Below are positions 1 through 8,586 of a stretch of 64,000 nt of DNA, piece after piece. The stretch is from DASRIA01 sp963816975. Its GTDB lineage: Bacteria; Actinomycetota; Thermoleophilia; Solirubrobacterales; JBBDJG01. The notes below the pieces were generated by a model. That model made no database searches. It saw only the letters and a list, made by a program, of their open reading frames with translations, and had not been told where the DNA came from. Within the stretch, counting starts at the first letter, position 1. Every line of letters starts with the position of its first letter. The position numbers were made by a program, and so were the translations under genes. The stretch spans positions 1,426,001-1,490,000 of the forward strand of contig CAWFMD010000006.1 of NCBI GenBank assembly GCA_963816975.1, in the 5' to 3' direction.

Positions 1-458
1 TGGGCGAGCATCGGCGGGTGCAGCGCCGCGGCCAGCGACGCGATCGGCAGGATGTAGCCCTGTCGCGCGATCACGTGCGGCAGCGTTGCGCGCACCGTGC
101 GCCACACTCCGATCAGATTCACCTCGATCGTGCGCTCGAACGCGGCCGGGTCGATCGTCGCCACCGTGCCGAACGGCGCGATCCCGGCGTTGGCGATCAC
201 GACGTCGATGCCGCCGAAGCGCTCGACGGTCTCGGCGACTGCGCGGTCGAGCGCCGCGCGGTCGGTGACGTCTGCCTCGAACCACGCCGCCTGGGCGCCG
301 ATGCCCTCGGCGACCTGTCGCAACAGGTCCGGCTCCAGCCCGACGAGCGACACCCGCGCCCCCCGCTGCGCCAGCCGCTGCGCCGCCTCGGCGCCGATGC
401 CGCGGGCGCCGCCGGTGATCAGCACGACCTTGTCGCGGATTTCGTAGCTGCCGGCCAT
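1..458 (-). CDS. SDR family oxidoreductase, C-terminus cut off by window edge
   Basis: N-terminal 152 residues of a short-chain dehydrogenase/reductase, an NAD(P)-dependent cytoplasmic oxidoreductase. Visible: the Rossmann glycine motif TGGARGIG near residues 15-22, an acidic DVTD adenine-ring contact, the structural NAG motif (IANAGI), the conserved Asn of the fourth helix (EVNLIG), and the strand leading to the catalytic Ser (IASLAA). The YxxxK catalytic pair lies beyond base 1. Start ATG at 458 lies 3 bp after the stop of the upstream ParA gene, so the two are probably cotranscribed. The substrate cannot be predicted from this portion. Confidence 0.9.
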   Translation of the reverse strand, partial: MAGSYEIRDKVVLITGGARGIGAEAAQRLAQRGARVSLVGLEPDLLRQVAEGIGAQAAWFEADVTDRAALDRAVAETVERFGGIDVVIANAGIAPFGTVATIDPAAFERTIEVNLIGVWRTVRATLPHVIARQGYILPIASLAAALHPPMLA

Positions 459-461
459 CGG

Positions 462-1310
462 CTACGCCGCGTCGGAGGTGCGCGCCGAGACCGGCGCCGT
501 GGTCACCATCTCCTCGCGCAGCGCCCGCAGCCGCTCGCGCGACTCCTCGTCGTCGAGCCGCGCCAGCAGCTCGTCCGCGAGGCGGATGTAGTCGCCGCCC
601 AGCTCGGGGCGGTAGTCGAGGATCGACACGCCGCGCTCTGCGGACTCGGGATACCGCACCGATCGCCGGATCACTGTGGTGAAGACCTTGTCGCCGAAGC
701 TCTCGCGCATGTTCGCCAGCGTCTCGCGCGTGTGGACCATGCGCATGTCGGCCATGTTCAGCACCACGCCGAGCCACTGGAGGCCCTCGTTGAGGTTCTC
801 GCGCGCCAGCTCCATCACCTCCAGCACCTGCTCCACGCCCTGCAGTGAGAAGTACTCGCCCTCGGCGCTGACGAGCGCGTGGGTTGCGGCGACGAGCGCG
901 TTGACGGTCAGCAGCCCGAGCGCCGGCGGGCAGTCGATCACGACCAGATCGTGCTGGCGGCGCGACTCCCGCAGCGCGTGCTTGAGCGTCAGCTCGCGTC
1001 CCATCTTGCCACTCAGCACCAGCTCCGCCTCCGCCAGGCCGAGGTTCGCGGGGATCATGTTCTTGTGGATCGCGTCGACGGCGCGGGCGCGCCCCGCGAG
1101 CACCTCGCCGATCGTCGGGGAGGCGTCGGGATCCACGTCGAAGTAGTCCGACAGGTTCCCCTGCGGGTCGAGGTCGACCGCGAGCACGTCCAGGCCGACG
1201 CGCCGCAGCACGTCGGTGAGCGTCCTGACCATGGTCGTCTTGCCGGTACCACCCTTCTGGGAGAGCACCGTCACGACGGGACATGGCGAGGGGAGGATGG
1301 TCGGGCTCAC
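462..1310 (-). CDS. ParA/Soj-type ATPase
   Basis: Deviant Walker-A P-loop ATPase of the ParA/MinD superfamily, 282 aa from GTG 1310. The open frame extends to 1469, but the P-loop normally lies close to the N-terminus, so the GTG is preferred. Motifs: KGGTGKTT with signature Lys at about residue 19 and P-loop Lys24, switch I DLDPQGNLS, Walker B VVIDCPPALG. ParA proteins form ATP-dependent dimers on DNA and position chromosomes, plasmids or protein arrays. No parB or parS-like cluster is visible, and the downstream neighbour is an SDR gene, so this may be an orphan ParA rather than the chromosomal segregation copy. Confidence 0.88.
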   Translation of the reverse strand: MSPTILPSPCPVVTVLSQKGGTGKTTMVRTLTDVLRRVGLDVLAVDLDPQGNLSDYFDVDPDASPTIGEVLAGRARAVDAIHKNMIPANLGLAEAELVLSGKMGRELTLKHALRESRRQHDLVVIDCPPALGLLTVNALVAATHALVSAEGEYFSLQGVEQVLEVMELARENLNEGLQWLGVVLNMADMRMVHTRETLANMRESFGDKVFTTVIRRSVRYPESAERGVSILDYRPELGGDYIRLADELLARLDDEESRERLRALREEMVTTAPVSARTSDAA

Positions 1311-1451
1311 GACCGTTTCATCCTGCCTGTGATCGGGCCCGGATCGCACGGCGGCAAGCCGTGCGGCCGGAGATTTTCCCGCAAATTCCGATAAGAACGC
1401 CTTCCTCCGGCTCGCCGCTCCGGCGAGTCGTTCCGCGACTGGGCTGCGGAC

Positions 1452-1457
1452 TATAAT
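1452..1457 (+). promoter_or_regulatory. -10 element of the gltB promoter
   Basis: A perfect TATAAT stands in the divergent gap between parA and gltB. Transcription would start near 1464, giving a leader of about 55 nt that carries a strong Shine-Dalgarno sequence (GGGAGGA at 1509-1515). The -35 region is weak (ttccgc at 1431-1436, spacing 15). Confidence 0.6.
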
Positions 1458-1518
1458 TCCGCCTCCCACGAACCCGTCGCGCGCCCGCTCGGAGAAGGCG
1501 TGGAACCCGGGAGGATAG

Positions 1519-4500
1519 ATGAGCGCTCATTCTTCGAAGCTGTCCGAGCAGGACGCGGCCGTGCCGGTGCAGCAGCGGCGCGGACACTACTCGTCGACCC
1601 AGGCCTACCGGCCGCTGCGGCGTCCCGAAACGGTCGAGGACAAGGACGCCTGCGCCCTGTACGCGGCGGTCCGCAAGGACGGGCGCGCCACCCACGACGT
1701 GATCGAGAAGGGCTTCGTCGCCCTCCAGAAGATGCTGCACCGGGCGGGCAACGTGGACGGTGAAGGCGATGGCTGCGGGGCGATGATCGACATCCCCCGT
1801 GCGATCTGGCAGGAGGAGGTCCGCGCCGGCGGGCACGCGCCCCGCCTGGCGCTCGACCCGGCATTCGCGGTGGCGCATGTCTTCGTGGCGCGCGCCGCGG
1901 ACTACGAGCAGGTCAAGCAGCGTGCCCGGCAGATCCTGCACCGCAACGGCCTGCGGGTGCTGGCGGAGCGCGAGGACCGGGTCACGAGCGCCGCGCTCGG
2001 GCCGACCGCGCGCGAGGAGGAACCGCACTTCTGGCAGATCGGCGTGCTCGTCCCCGACGCCGACGGCCGCGATCGCGTCTTGTTCGACGTCGCGATCGAG
2101 ATCGAGAGCACGCTCGATGCGCATGTCGCCTCCCTTTCGGCGGAGAGCGCCGTGTACAAGGTGATGGGCGCGCCGCTGGTGTTGCAGGGCTACTTCGAGG
2201 ACCTCGGTGACCCGCGCTGCGAGACCGTCTCGCTGCTCGGCCACAACCGCTACTCGACCAACACGTGGCCGTCGTTCATGCGCGTGCAGCCCTTCTCCGT
2301 GCTCGGCCACAACGGCGAGATCAACACGGTCGCACGGCTACGGGCGGAGTCCCGCATGCTGGGCGTGCCGATTCGCGACGACTCCTCCGACTCCCAGGAC
2401 CTGAACCGCCTGATCGAGACCCTGATCCACCGGCGCGGGCTCTCGCTGCCTGAGGCGATGGAGCTGGCGGTGCCGCCGATCGTGCACGAGATCCGCCAGT
2501 TTCCCGAGGGGCTGCGCGGGTTCTATATGTACCTGAGGCAGGCGATGGGCCCGTTCGCGCAGGGTCCGATCGCGCTGATCGCGCGCAACGGCGACGAGTA
2601 CGTGTTCTCGGTCGACGCGCTCGGGCTGCGCCCGCTGTGGGAGATCCACGCGGAGGACTCGTACGTGTTCAGCTCGGAGCCGGGCGTCGTGGCGCTCGCC
2701 GACATGACGGGTGAGCCGAAGCCGCTGTCGCCGGGGGAGAAGGTGATGGTGCGTGTCAAGCGCGACAAGGCCGCGCGGCTGTTCGACCACCAGGAGCTGC
2801 AGCAGCTCGTGCACAAACGCTGGCTCGAGCGCACGGGCGGCGAGGCCGTCGCGGGGTTCGAGCAGGCGATCCCCACCGGCGGACCGCTGGAGGGGCCGGA
2901 GATTCCCGGCTACGACTCCGCGGGGCCGTCCGAGCCGGTGAAGGTGGAGGACAGGATCCTGGCCGGGATGGGATGGCAGCGCGACGACACCAAGCTGGTC
3001 CAGCAGATGGCCTCCAGCGGGGCCGAGCCGATCGGCTCGCTGGGCTACGACGGTCCGCTCGCCTCCCTGTCGGACGAGCGCCAGAACCTCGCCGACTACT
3101 TCAAAGAGACGGTCGCGGTCGTCACGAACCCCGCGATCGACCGCGAGCGCGAGATCGAGCACTTCTCCTGCCGCGCGGTGTTCGGCGCGCGGCCGTCGAT
3201 CGACCGCCCGCAGGACGACCCGCGCACGATCGAGACGGCGTTCCCCGTCCTGCTGGGCGGCCACCACGACATGGCGCCACTGTCGGACAAGACCTACCGG
3301 CGCGTCGCCCGGGGCCACAAGACCTATCTGCTCGAGGACCTGTGGGAGGGCTTCCGCGGGCGCGCGGGGGTGATCGACATCTCGTGCCTCGAGGCCGAGA
3401 CGGTCGAGGGTGCGCTCGAGCGACTCAAGTTCGAAGCGGCGAAGAAGGTGCTCGACGGCTGCGAGCTGCTCGTGCTCTCCGACCGCACGGCGTTCGACGG
3501 GCAGCGCCCGTGGATCGACCCGCACCTGGCGCTGGCCGCGGTCGATCGCGCGCTGCGCGAGTACCGCGTGGAGCCGGGCGAGGAGAACCTGCGCCGGCGG
3601 ACGTCGATCGTGCTGCGCTCCGGCGCGATTCGCAACGTGCACGACGTCTGCATGGCGCTCGGCCTGGGCGCCGACGGTGTGTGCCCCTACGTGATGATCG
3701 AGGTCATCTGCGTCGACGATTACCGCAGCGACATCTCCAACATGTGCTCAGCCCTGCGCAAAGGGATGGAGAAGGTGATCTCGACGCTCGGGATCCACGA
3801 GCTGCGCGGCTACGCGCGGCTGTTCTCGGCGATCGGCCTGCGGCCGGAGCTGGTCGAGATCTTCGGTACGCCCGGCTACTACGGCTCCGCCGGTGCGGGC
3901 ACCGGGTTGGCGGAGCTGAACGCCGAGTCGGCCGTGCGCCAGCGCATCCTCGCCGGGCAGGAGGACGGCAAGCCCGCCAAGACGTTCCGCTTCTACCCGA
4001 AGGTCTACAAGTCGGCGATCGCGGCTGCGAACGGCAGCGCGACCTTCGAGGAGTACTCCGCCAAGGTTCGCGAGTTGGAGCGCGAGCATCCGATCTCGAT
4101 GCGGCATGTGCTCGACCTGAAGTCCGACCGGGCTCCGATCGAGCCCGACCGGGTCGACCCCGGCGTGGGCCGGCACTCGTACCCGATCGTGATCTCCTCG
4201 ATGTCGTTCGGATCACAGGGCGAGACGGCCTTCCGCGCGTATCCGGAGGCGGCCAAGCGCGTCAACATCGTGTGCGTGAACGGCGAGGGCGGTGAGATCC
4301 GCGACATGTACGGCAAGTACCCGCTGTGGCGCGGCCAGCAGGTCGCCTCGGGCCGGTTCGGCGTGACCTCCGAGATGCTCAACTCCTCCTACCTCGTCGA
4401 GATCAAGATCGGGCAGGGGGCGAAGCCGGGGGAGGGAGGCCACCTCCCGGCGAAGAAGGTCTCCGAGAAGGTCGCCGCTGCGCGTAATGCGGCACCCGGC

Positions 4501-6282
4501 ACCGACCTGATCTCCCCGTCGAACAACCACGATCTCTACTCGATCGAGGATCTCGCAGAGCTGATCGACGAGCTGAAGACCGCAAACCCCGATGTGCGTG
4601 TCTCGGTGAAGGTCCCGGTGGTGCCGAACATCGGCACGATCGGGGTCGGCATCGCGAAGGCGGGGGCCGACATCATCACCCTGTCGGGCTTCGAGGGAGG
4701 CACGGGCGCCGCGCGCCAACATGCGCTGCGCCACGTCGGGCTGCCCTCGGACATCGGCACCCGCGCGGTGCACCTCGCGCTGCTCGAGACGGGCATCCGC
4801 AACCGGGTCGAGATCTGGGCCGACGGCGGCTACCGGCACGGCTGGGACATCGTGAAGCTGCACTGCCTGGGCGCGAATCGCGTCGCCTTCGGGACGCTCG
4901 CGATGGTCTCCCTGGGCTGCACGATCTGCCGCGGCTGTCAGCTCGACACGTGCCACGTGGGCATCGCGACGCAGATCGAGAACATGGCGGAGGCCGAGGA
5001 GAAGGGCCTCAAGAAGTTCACGCCGCAGGAGTTCGAGCTGGCCGCCCAGAACAGCGCCCGCTTCTTCGCAGGGATGGGCGAGGAAGTGCGCCAGATCGTC
5101 GCCGGGCTCGGCTACGAGCGCGCCCAGGACCTGGTGGGGCGCAGCGATCTGCTCGTGCAGTCGCGCGCCAAGGAGGCGATCGACCTGACCGAGATGATCC
5201 GCCCGCTCGAGGAGATGCTCGACCTCGAGCCCATCGACATGCCGGCTTCCGCCGAGGAGCAGCGCGAGGCGGCCGGGCTGATCGTTGCGCAGCCGATCCG
5301 CATGGCGGTCAAGCAGGCTTCACGCGAGATCGCCGCGCTGGCCACAGAGGTTTGCGGCGGCCCCGTCAGCATCGGTGGCGGTCACGGACCCACTGCGAGC
5401 GCGGCCGAGGGCACGGTGTCGGTCACTCACAGCGGTCGCATCGCCCACGAGTACGAGCGGGCCGTGGATGCCAATGACCGCGTCCTCGGTACGGCGCTTG
5501 CGGGCGCGCTGTCGCGGGCGCGCATCTACCGTCCCGACGACTCACCCCCCTCGACGATGGACTCGGTCGCGGACCTGCACTTCAACGGCGGGTCGATCGG
5601 CGGCTCCGGGCTTGGCGCGTTCAACGTGTGGGGCATCGACATCCGCGTCGAAGGCGGGGCTCAGGATGGCGTCGGAAAGACGATGTTCGGCGGCACGATC
5701 GCGGTCATGAAGGGGCGTAACCGGCTGGGCGAGCGCGTCAACGGATCGGTCGGCAAGTCGTTCGCATATGGCGCTCAGCGTGGGCGGTTCTTCGTGCAGG
5801 GCTCCGCGGACTCGCGGTTCTGCATCCGTCTCTCGGGTGCGGACGTCGTGATCGCGGGCGAGCCCGACGGGCCGATCCGCGACGACGTCGGCGGAATCGC
5901 CGACCGCGCCAACATCAAGGGCTTCGCGTTCGAGTACATGACGTCGGGCCGCGCGGTGGTGCTCGGCGACATCGGTCCGTGGGCCTGCGCGGGCCAGACC
6001 GGCGGGCGCGTCTACATGCGCGTGAACGACGAGTGGGGGCTCGACCGCGAGGCGCTCGAGCGGCGGCTCGGCAAGGGCGCGCTGGTCAGCCTCCAGACGC
6101 TCGACCCGGAGGGCATGGCGGACGTGAAGGAGTTGCTCGGGCACTACGCGCATGAGCTGGAGCGCTCCGAGCAGCACGAGGAAGCGCAGCGTGTGCGCGC
6201 GCTCGCGGCGAACGCGCAGGCGCACTTCCTGATGTCGGTGCCGGAGCGCGAGCAGACGGACCCGAGCGTTTCGACCGAATGA
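1519..6282 (+). CDS. gltB: Glutamate synthase large subunit (GltB-type)
   Basis: Glutamine amidotransferase plus FMN synthase protein, 1587 aa, in the usual GltB size range. It would convert glutamine and 2-oxoglutarate to two glutamates. Residue 45 is the probable N-terminal nucleophile Cys after propeptide removal (DAC-ALYAAV). The class II amidotransferase domain (about 45-430) includes HRAGNVDGEGDG. The FMN synthase domain lies at about 860-1230, the 3Fe-4S cysteines are C1134, C1140 and C1145 in the expected Cx5Cx4C spacing, and the C-terminal GXGXG beta-helix includes GGSIGGSGLGAFNVWG. Start ATG 1519 follows a GGGAGGA ribosome site. No gltD small subunit is adjacent, so the electron donor must be encoded elsewhere or be ferredoxin. 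The residues after the nucleophile (ALY rather than the common GVG) and the extra Cys1137 are atypical. Confidence 0.93.
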   Translation: MSAHSSKLSEQDAAVPVQQRRGHYSSTQAYRPLRRPETVEDKDACALYAAVRKDGRATHDVIEKGFVALQKMLHRAGNVDGEGDGCGAMIDIPRAIWQEEVRAGGHAPRLALDPAFAVAHVFVARAADYEQVKQRARQILHRNGLRVLAEREDRVTSAALGPTAREEEPHFWQIGVLVPDADGRDRVLFDVAIEIESTLDAHVASLSAESAVYKVMGAPLVLQGYFEDLGDPRCETVSLLGHNRYSTNTWPSFMRVQPFSVLGHNGEINTVARLRAESRMLGVPIRDDSSDSQDLNRLIETLIHRRGLSLPEAMELAVPPIVHEIRQFPEGLRGFYMYLRQAMGPFAQGPIALIARNGDEYVFSVDALGLRPLWEIHAEDSYVFSSEPGVVALADMTGEPKPLSPGEKVMVRVKRDKAARLFDHQELQQLVHKRWLERTGGEAVAGFEQAIPTGGPLEGPEIPGYDSAGPSEPVKVEDRILAGMGWQRDDTKLVQQMASSGAEPIGSLGYDGPLASLSDERQNLADYFKETVAVVTNPAIDREREIEHFSCRAVFGARPSIDRPQDDPRTIETAFPVLLGGHHDMAPLSDKTYRRVARGHKTYLLEDLWEGFRGRAGVIDISCLEAETVEGALERLKFEAAKKVLDGCELLVLSDRTAFDGQRPWIDPHLALAAVDRALREYRVEPGEENLRRRTSIVLRSGAIRNVHDVCMALGLGADGVCPYVMIEVICVDDYRSDISNMCSALRKGMEKVISTLGIHELRGYARLFSAIGLRPELVEIFGTPGYYGSAGAGTGLAELNAESAVRQRILAGQEDGKPAKTFRFYPKVYKSAIAAANGSATFEEYSAKVRELEREHPISMRHVLDLKSDRAPIEPDRVDPGVGRHSYPIVISSMSFGSQGETAFRAYPEAAKRVNIVCVNGEGGEIRDMYGKYPLWRGQQVASGRFGVTSEMLNSSYLVEIKIGQGAKPGEGGHLPAKKVSEKVAAARNAAPGTDLISPSNNHDLYSIEDLAELIDELKTANPDVRVSVKVPVVPNIGTIGVGIAKAGADIITLSGFEGGTGAARQHALRHVGLPSDIGTRAVHLALLETGIRNRVEIWADGGYRHGWDIVKLHCLGANRVAFGTLAMVSLGCTICRGCQLDTCHVGIATQIENMAEAEEKGLKKFTPQEFELAAQNSARFFAGMGEEVRQIVAGLGYERAQDLVGRSDLLVQSRAKEAIDLTEMIRPLEEMLDLEPIDMPASAEEQREAAGLIVAQPIRMAVKQASREIAALATEVCGGPVSIGGGHGPTASAAEGTVSVTHSGRIAHEYERAVDANDRVLGTALAGALSRARIYRPDDSPPSTMDSVADLHFNGGSIGGSGLGAFNVWGIDIRVEGGAQDGVGKTMFGGTIAVMKGRNRLGERVNGSVGKSFAYGAQRGRFFVQGSADSRFCIRLSGADVVIAGEPDGPIRDDVGGIADRANIKGFAFEYMTSGRAVVLGDIGPWACAGQTGGRVYMRVNDEWGLDREALERRLGKGALVSLQTLDPEGMADVKELLGHYAHELERSEQHEEAQRVRALAANAQAHFLMSVPEREQTDPSVSTE

Positions 6283-6301
6283 TTCGCAGAATCACTCGGT
6301 C
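6273..6301. terminator. Hairpin over the gltB stop codon
   Basis: GACCGA pairs with TCGGTC, then after one A/C mismatch TGATTC pairs with GAATCA around a GCA loop. The stem includes the gltB stop codon. It lies in the convergent gltB/FHA gap just before a second, perfect palindrome, so it may help end transcription. No U-tract is present. Confidence 0.5.
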
Positions 6302-6311
6302 GGACAGCTAG

Positions 6312-6337
6312 CCGTCAGTCTGCGCGCAGACTGACGG
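6312..6337. terminator. 26-bp perfect palindrome between convergent genes
   Basis: CCGTCAGTCTGCG followed by its exact reverse complement gives a 13-bp stem reading identically on both strands, followed by a short T-rich tail on the + strand (gtttggt). Its place between converging genes fits a bidirectional terminator. A dimeric regulator site is possible but less likely this far from promoters. Confidence 0.6.
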
Positions 6338-6371
6338 GTTTGGTCGGGACGCGGTCGCTTCAGGGGCGGCG

Positions 6372-6935
6372 TTACGCTGCCGCGGGCGTGGCGGGCGTGC
6401 CGGTGGACACCGCGCTGTGCGTGGTGTCCACGAAGTGCAGGCGGTAGCGGCCGACGACCAGCTCGTCGCCGTCGCGCAGGTCGTGCCACTCGACGCGCTC
6501 ACCGTTCAGGAAGAGGCCGTTCAGCGAGCGATCGTCGAGCACGCGCACGCGGCCGGATTGCCGGCACACGAGCGCGTGCCGGCGCGATACCGTGGAGTCG
6601 TCGAGCCGGATGTCCGCCGCGAGGCTGCGGCCGATCCGGGTCCACTCCCGTACGATCGGGATCACCGAGACGCGCTCCTCGTCACGGAACGCCAGGTACT
6701 GGCCGGGGCCGCCGACCCCGTCCCGCACCGCGTCGAGCCACCGCACGTCGTCGTCGTGCAGGTCGCTCGTGTCGGGTTCGGCCACGTCGAACATCGACGT
6801 GCGTGCGAAATTGGCCTTGCCGCAATGCGGGCACTCGGGGATGTGGTCGAGGATCTGGAGCGCGACGTGGAAGCCGCACTCCTGACAGCGGAACGATCCT
6901 GCTCCTGCGAGCGTTCCGGTCGTGTAGCTGTCCAT
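6372..6935 (-). CDS. Zinc-ribbon and FHA-domain protein
   Basis: 187-aa cytoplasmic protein. An N-terminal four-cysteine zinc ribbon (C17, C20, C35, C38; CQEC and CPHC) is followed by an FHA domain at about residues 95-170, with the phosphothreonine-binding pattern IGRSLAADIRL, SRRHA and a late SLNGLFLNG segment. FHA domains dock on phosphothreonine peptides, usually in Ser/Thr kinase signalling. The ATG at 6935 is chosen because GAGGAGGG lies just upstream; the frame is open to 7010. A -10-like element (TAGAAT on the minus strand) lies at 7022-7027. No kinase gene is nearby. Partner unknown. Confidence 0.85.
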   Translation of the reverse strand: MDSYTTGTLAGAGSFRCQECGFHVALQILDHIPECPHCGKANFARTSMFDVAEPDTSDLHDDDVRWLDAVRDGVGGPGQYLAFRDEERVSVIPIVREWTRIGRSLAADIRLDDSTVSRRHALVCRQSGRVRVLDDRSLNGLFLNGERVEWHDLRDGDELVVGRYRLHFVDTTHSAVSTGTPATPAAA

Positions 6936-7021
6936 CGGCCCTCCTCGGGTTGTCTGCCAGCATGCGTCCGTGCCGGCCCTTCGAGCGCGGGCCCAATGCA
7001 GCTCCCTCAAGAACTTGTGGC

Positions 7022-7027
7022 CATTCT
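7022..7027 (-). promoter_or_regulatory. -10 element for the FHA gene
   Basis: The minus strand reads TAGAAT, predicting a start near 7015 and a leader of about 80 nt before the SD-preceded ATG at 6935. The gap to 7089 is shared with the divergent SRPBCC gene. Confidence 0.45.
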
Positions 7028-7088
7028 AACTGCCGGCTCGCCAAGGCCTGACGGGTCCGCGACGCGCGCGTCCGGCAAATGACGCAAA

Positions 7089-7592
7089 ATGCGCGTCCGC
7101 ATGCGCGCTTTTGAAGTCTCACGCACCGTCGATGCCCCGCGCGAGCGCATCTTCGACTACCTGTCGAACTTCGCCAACCACGTGGAGTTCTCCGATCACT
7201 ACCTGGATGACTTCCGGATCGGGCGGCTGGACTCGACGGGAGTCGGCGCATCGGCGAGCTTCCGCATGAGCTTCCCACTCGGCCGCCGCTGGGGAGACGC
7301 GGCGATCACAGAGCTGGACCGGCCACACAGGATCGTGCTCGAGGGGCGCAGCGGCCGCATCGGCCGGATCCCGACGCGCGCCGAGTACCGGCTGATCCCG
7401 GCGGACCACCACATGACGCGGGTCGAATACGAGTTCGAGACGCGGCCCCGGAATCCGGTGGACCGCTTGAAGGAGGCGCTCGGGATGCGAGGCTGGCTGC
7501 GGCGCAAGGCACGCCGCGGGTTGGGCCGCATGGCGCGCGCCATCGAGGATGGAACCGCTTCCACCCACGCGGTCAGACCGGCGGCTGGATAG
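7089..7592 (+). CDS. SRPBCC (START-like) family protein
   Basis: 167-aa protein with the polyketide cyclase/dehydrase-type helix-grip fold: an N-terminal strand FEVSRTVDAPRERIFDYLSN, a central beta-sheet (DAAITELDRPHRIVLEG) and a C-terminal amphipathic helix (PVDRLKEALGMRGWL). Such proteins bind hydrophobic ligands in a cavity; the ligand cannot be predicted. The C-terminus is basic (KARRGLGRMAR) and could contact membrane or nucleic acid. A second in-frame ATG at 7101 is an equally plausible start. The next gene begins 13 bp downstream, but it has its own -10 element. Confidence 0.82.
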   Translation: MRVRMRAFEVSRTVDAPRERIFDYLSNFANHVEFSDHYLDDFRIGRLDSTGVGASASFRMSFPLGRRWGDAAITELDRPHRIVLEGRSGRIGRIPTRAEYRLIPADHHMTRVEYEFETRPRNPVDRLKEALGMRGWLRRKARRGLGRMARAIEDGTASTHAVRPAAG

Positions 7593-7595
7593 ACT
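7590..7595 (+). promoter_or_regulatory. -10 element with near-leaderless spacing
   Basis: TAGACT ends 10 nt before the ATG at 7606, giving a leader of only a few nucleotides. No Shine-Dalgarno sequence is present. Confidence 0.4.
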
Positions 7596-7605
7596 TCCGC
7601 GCTCG

Positions 7606-8169
7606 ATGGACCGGGTGCGCACGCTTCCGTGGCTCCCCGCCGCACTGGTCGCGGCGGCGCTCATGACCACTCTCGCGCTTGCCGCCTGTGGCGCGGAGGA
7701 GAACAAGCTCGAAGGCGCCGAGGGGGAGTTCATCGCCGTCGGCGATGCGGACTACCAGGTCCAGCTCACCAGGCTGCTCAATCCGGAGGAGCGCCCGGAC
7801 GACGCTTTCCTGCGGGGCCAGGCAGAGCTGCCCGCGGATGAGGCCTACCTCGGCGTGTTCGTGCGCATCGAGAACGACGGCGACGCGCCGCACCAGTCGC
7901 CCCGTGACATGAAGGTCATCGACACGCAGGACAACGAGTACCTGCCGCTCGACACGACGCAGAGCGGTTTTGGGCTGGACTTCGGAAGCCCGATCCCGCC
8001 CGATGACGTGGCGCCGCCCCCGAACTCGCCCGCGTCGTTCAGCCCGACGTCGGGCGCCCTGATCCTGTTCAGGGTGAAGCTGGATTCTGCGACCGACAAC
8101 CTGCCGCTGGTGCTCGAGATCCCGGTCGAGGGCCAGGATGAGCCCTCGCGGATCACGCTGGACGTCTGA
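7606..8169 (+). CDS. Secreted lipoprotein, unknown function (DUF4352-like)
   Basis: 187-aa protein with a basic N-terminus, a hydrophobic stretch and a lipobox (LAAC, Cys at about residue 27). It should be lipid-anchored on the outer face of the membrane. The remainder is an immunoglobulin-like beta domain (YLGVFVRIENDGD, LILFRVKLDSATDNLPLVLEI) that resembles DUF4352-type extracellular lipoproteins; this is a resemblance, not a firm family call. The ATG at 7606 is chosen over the open frame from 7549 because it directly precedes the signal peptide and follows a -10 element. Confidence 0.75.
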   Translation: MDRVRTLPWLPAALVAAALMTTLALAACGAEENKLEGAEGEFIAVGDADYQVQLTRLLNPEERPDDAFLRGQAELPADEAYLGVFVRIENDGDAPHQSPRDMKVIDTQDNEYLPLDTTQSGFGLDFGSPIPPDDVAPPPNSPASFSPTSGALILFRVKLDSATDNLPLVLEIPVEGQDEPSRITLDV

Positions 8170-8176
8170 CGCCGGC

Positions 8177-8533
8177 CTATTCCTCCAGGTCGCTCGCCAG
8201 GGGGTACCCGAGCGACGCACCGATGAGTATGCAGAGCGCCCCGATCACGGCCAGCCAGCCTCCCAGAGTCTCACTGCCCTCAGCGATCAGCCGCGAAAAA
8301 ATGACCACCGCCGCGCCGGTTGCGACCGCCCAGTACCAGCTCCGGCCGAGGCCACCGCGTGCGGCGATCACTGCGCCGACGGCGGCCAGCACGAGGCCGG
8401 CGATCGCGGTCCCGAAGGGGTCGAACACGACCAGCAGCGCGCCCAAGGACGCGATCAGGATGCCGGCCCGCGTGACTCGCACCGTGCCGGGGTCACGCCG
8501 GATCGGCCGCGTGAGTGCGCCGGAACCCTCCAT
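8177..8533 (-). CDS. Small multi-pass membrane protein, unknown
   Basis: 118-aa protein with about four hydrophobic helices (ILIASLGALLVVF, IAGLVLAAVGAVIAA, YWAVATGAAVVIF, WLAVIGALCILIG). No family motif recognised. The start at 8533 is supported by a -10 element 7 nt upstream and no Shine-Dalgarno; the frame stays open to 8572. It converges on the lipoprotein gene, 7 bp between stops, and diverges from the MarP-like gene, so it sits among envelope proteins. Confidence 0.65.
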   Translation of the reverse strand: MEGSGALTRPIRRDPGTVRVTRAGILIASLGALLVVFDPFGTAIAGLVLAAVGAVIAARGGLGRSWYWAVATGAAVVIFSRLIAEGSETLGGWLAVIGALCILIGASLGYPLASDLEE

Positions 8534-8540
8534 GCCGTGC

Positions 8541-8546
8541 ACTCTA
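8541..8546 (-). promoter_or_regulatory. Leaderless-type -10 element
   Basis: The minus strand reads TAGAGT, then 7 nt, then the ATG at 8533. The mRNA would begin at or next to the start codon. Confidence 0.5.
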
Positions 8547-8586
8547 TAACGCGCCACGCGCACGACGCGCAAAAAAGGGGAGCCGC

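Noticed and set aside
2338..3642. Long antisense open frame inside gltB (434 codons)
   Set aside because: Arg/Val/His-rich shadow of a GC-rich gene on the other strand; no motif. The same applies to the many similar long frames opposite gltB, acxB, hypF and the hydrogenase genes.
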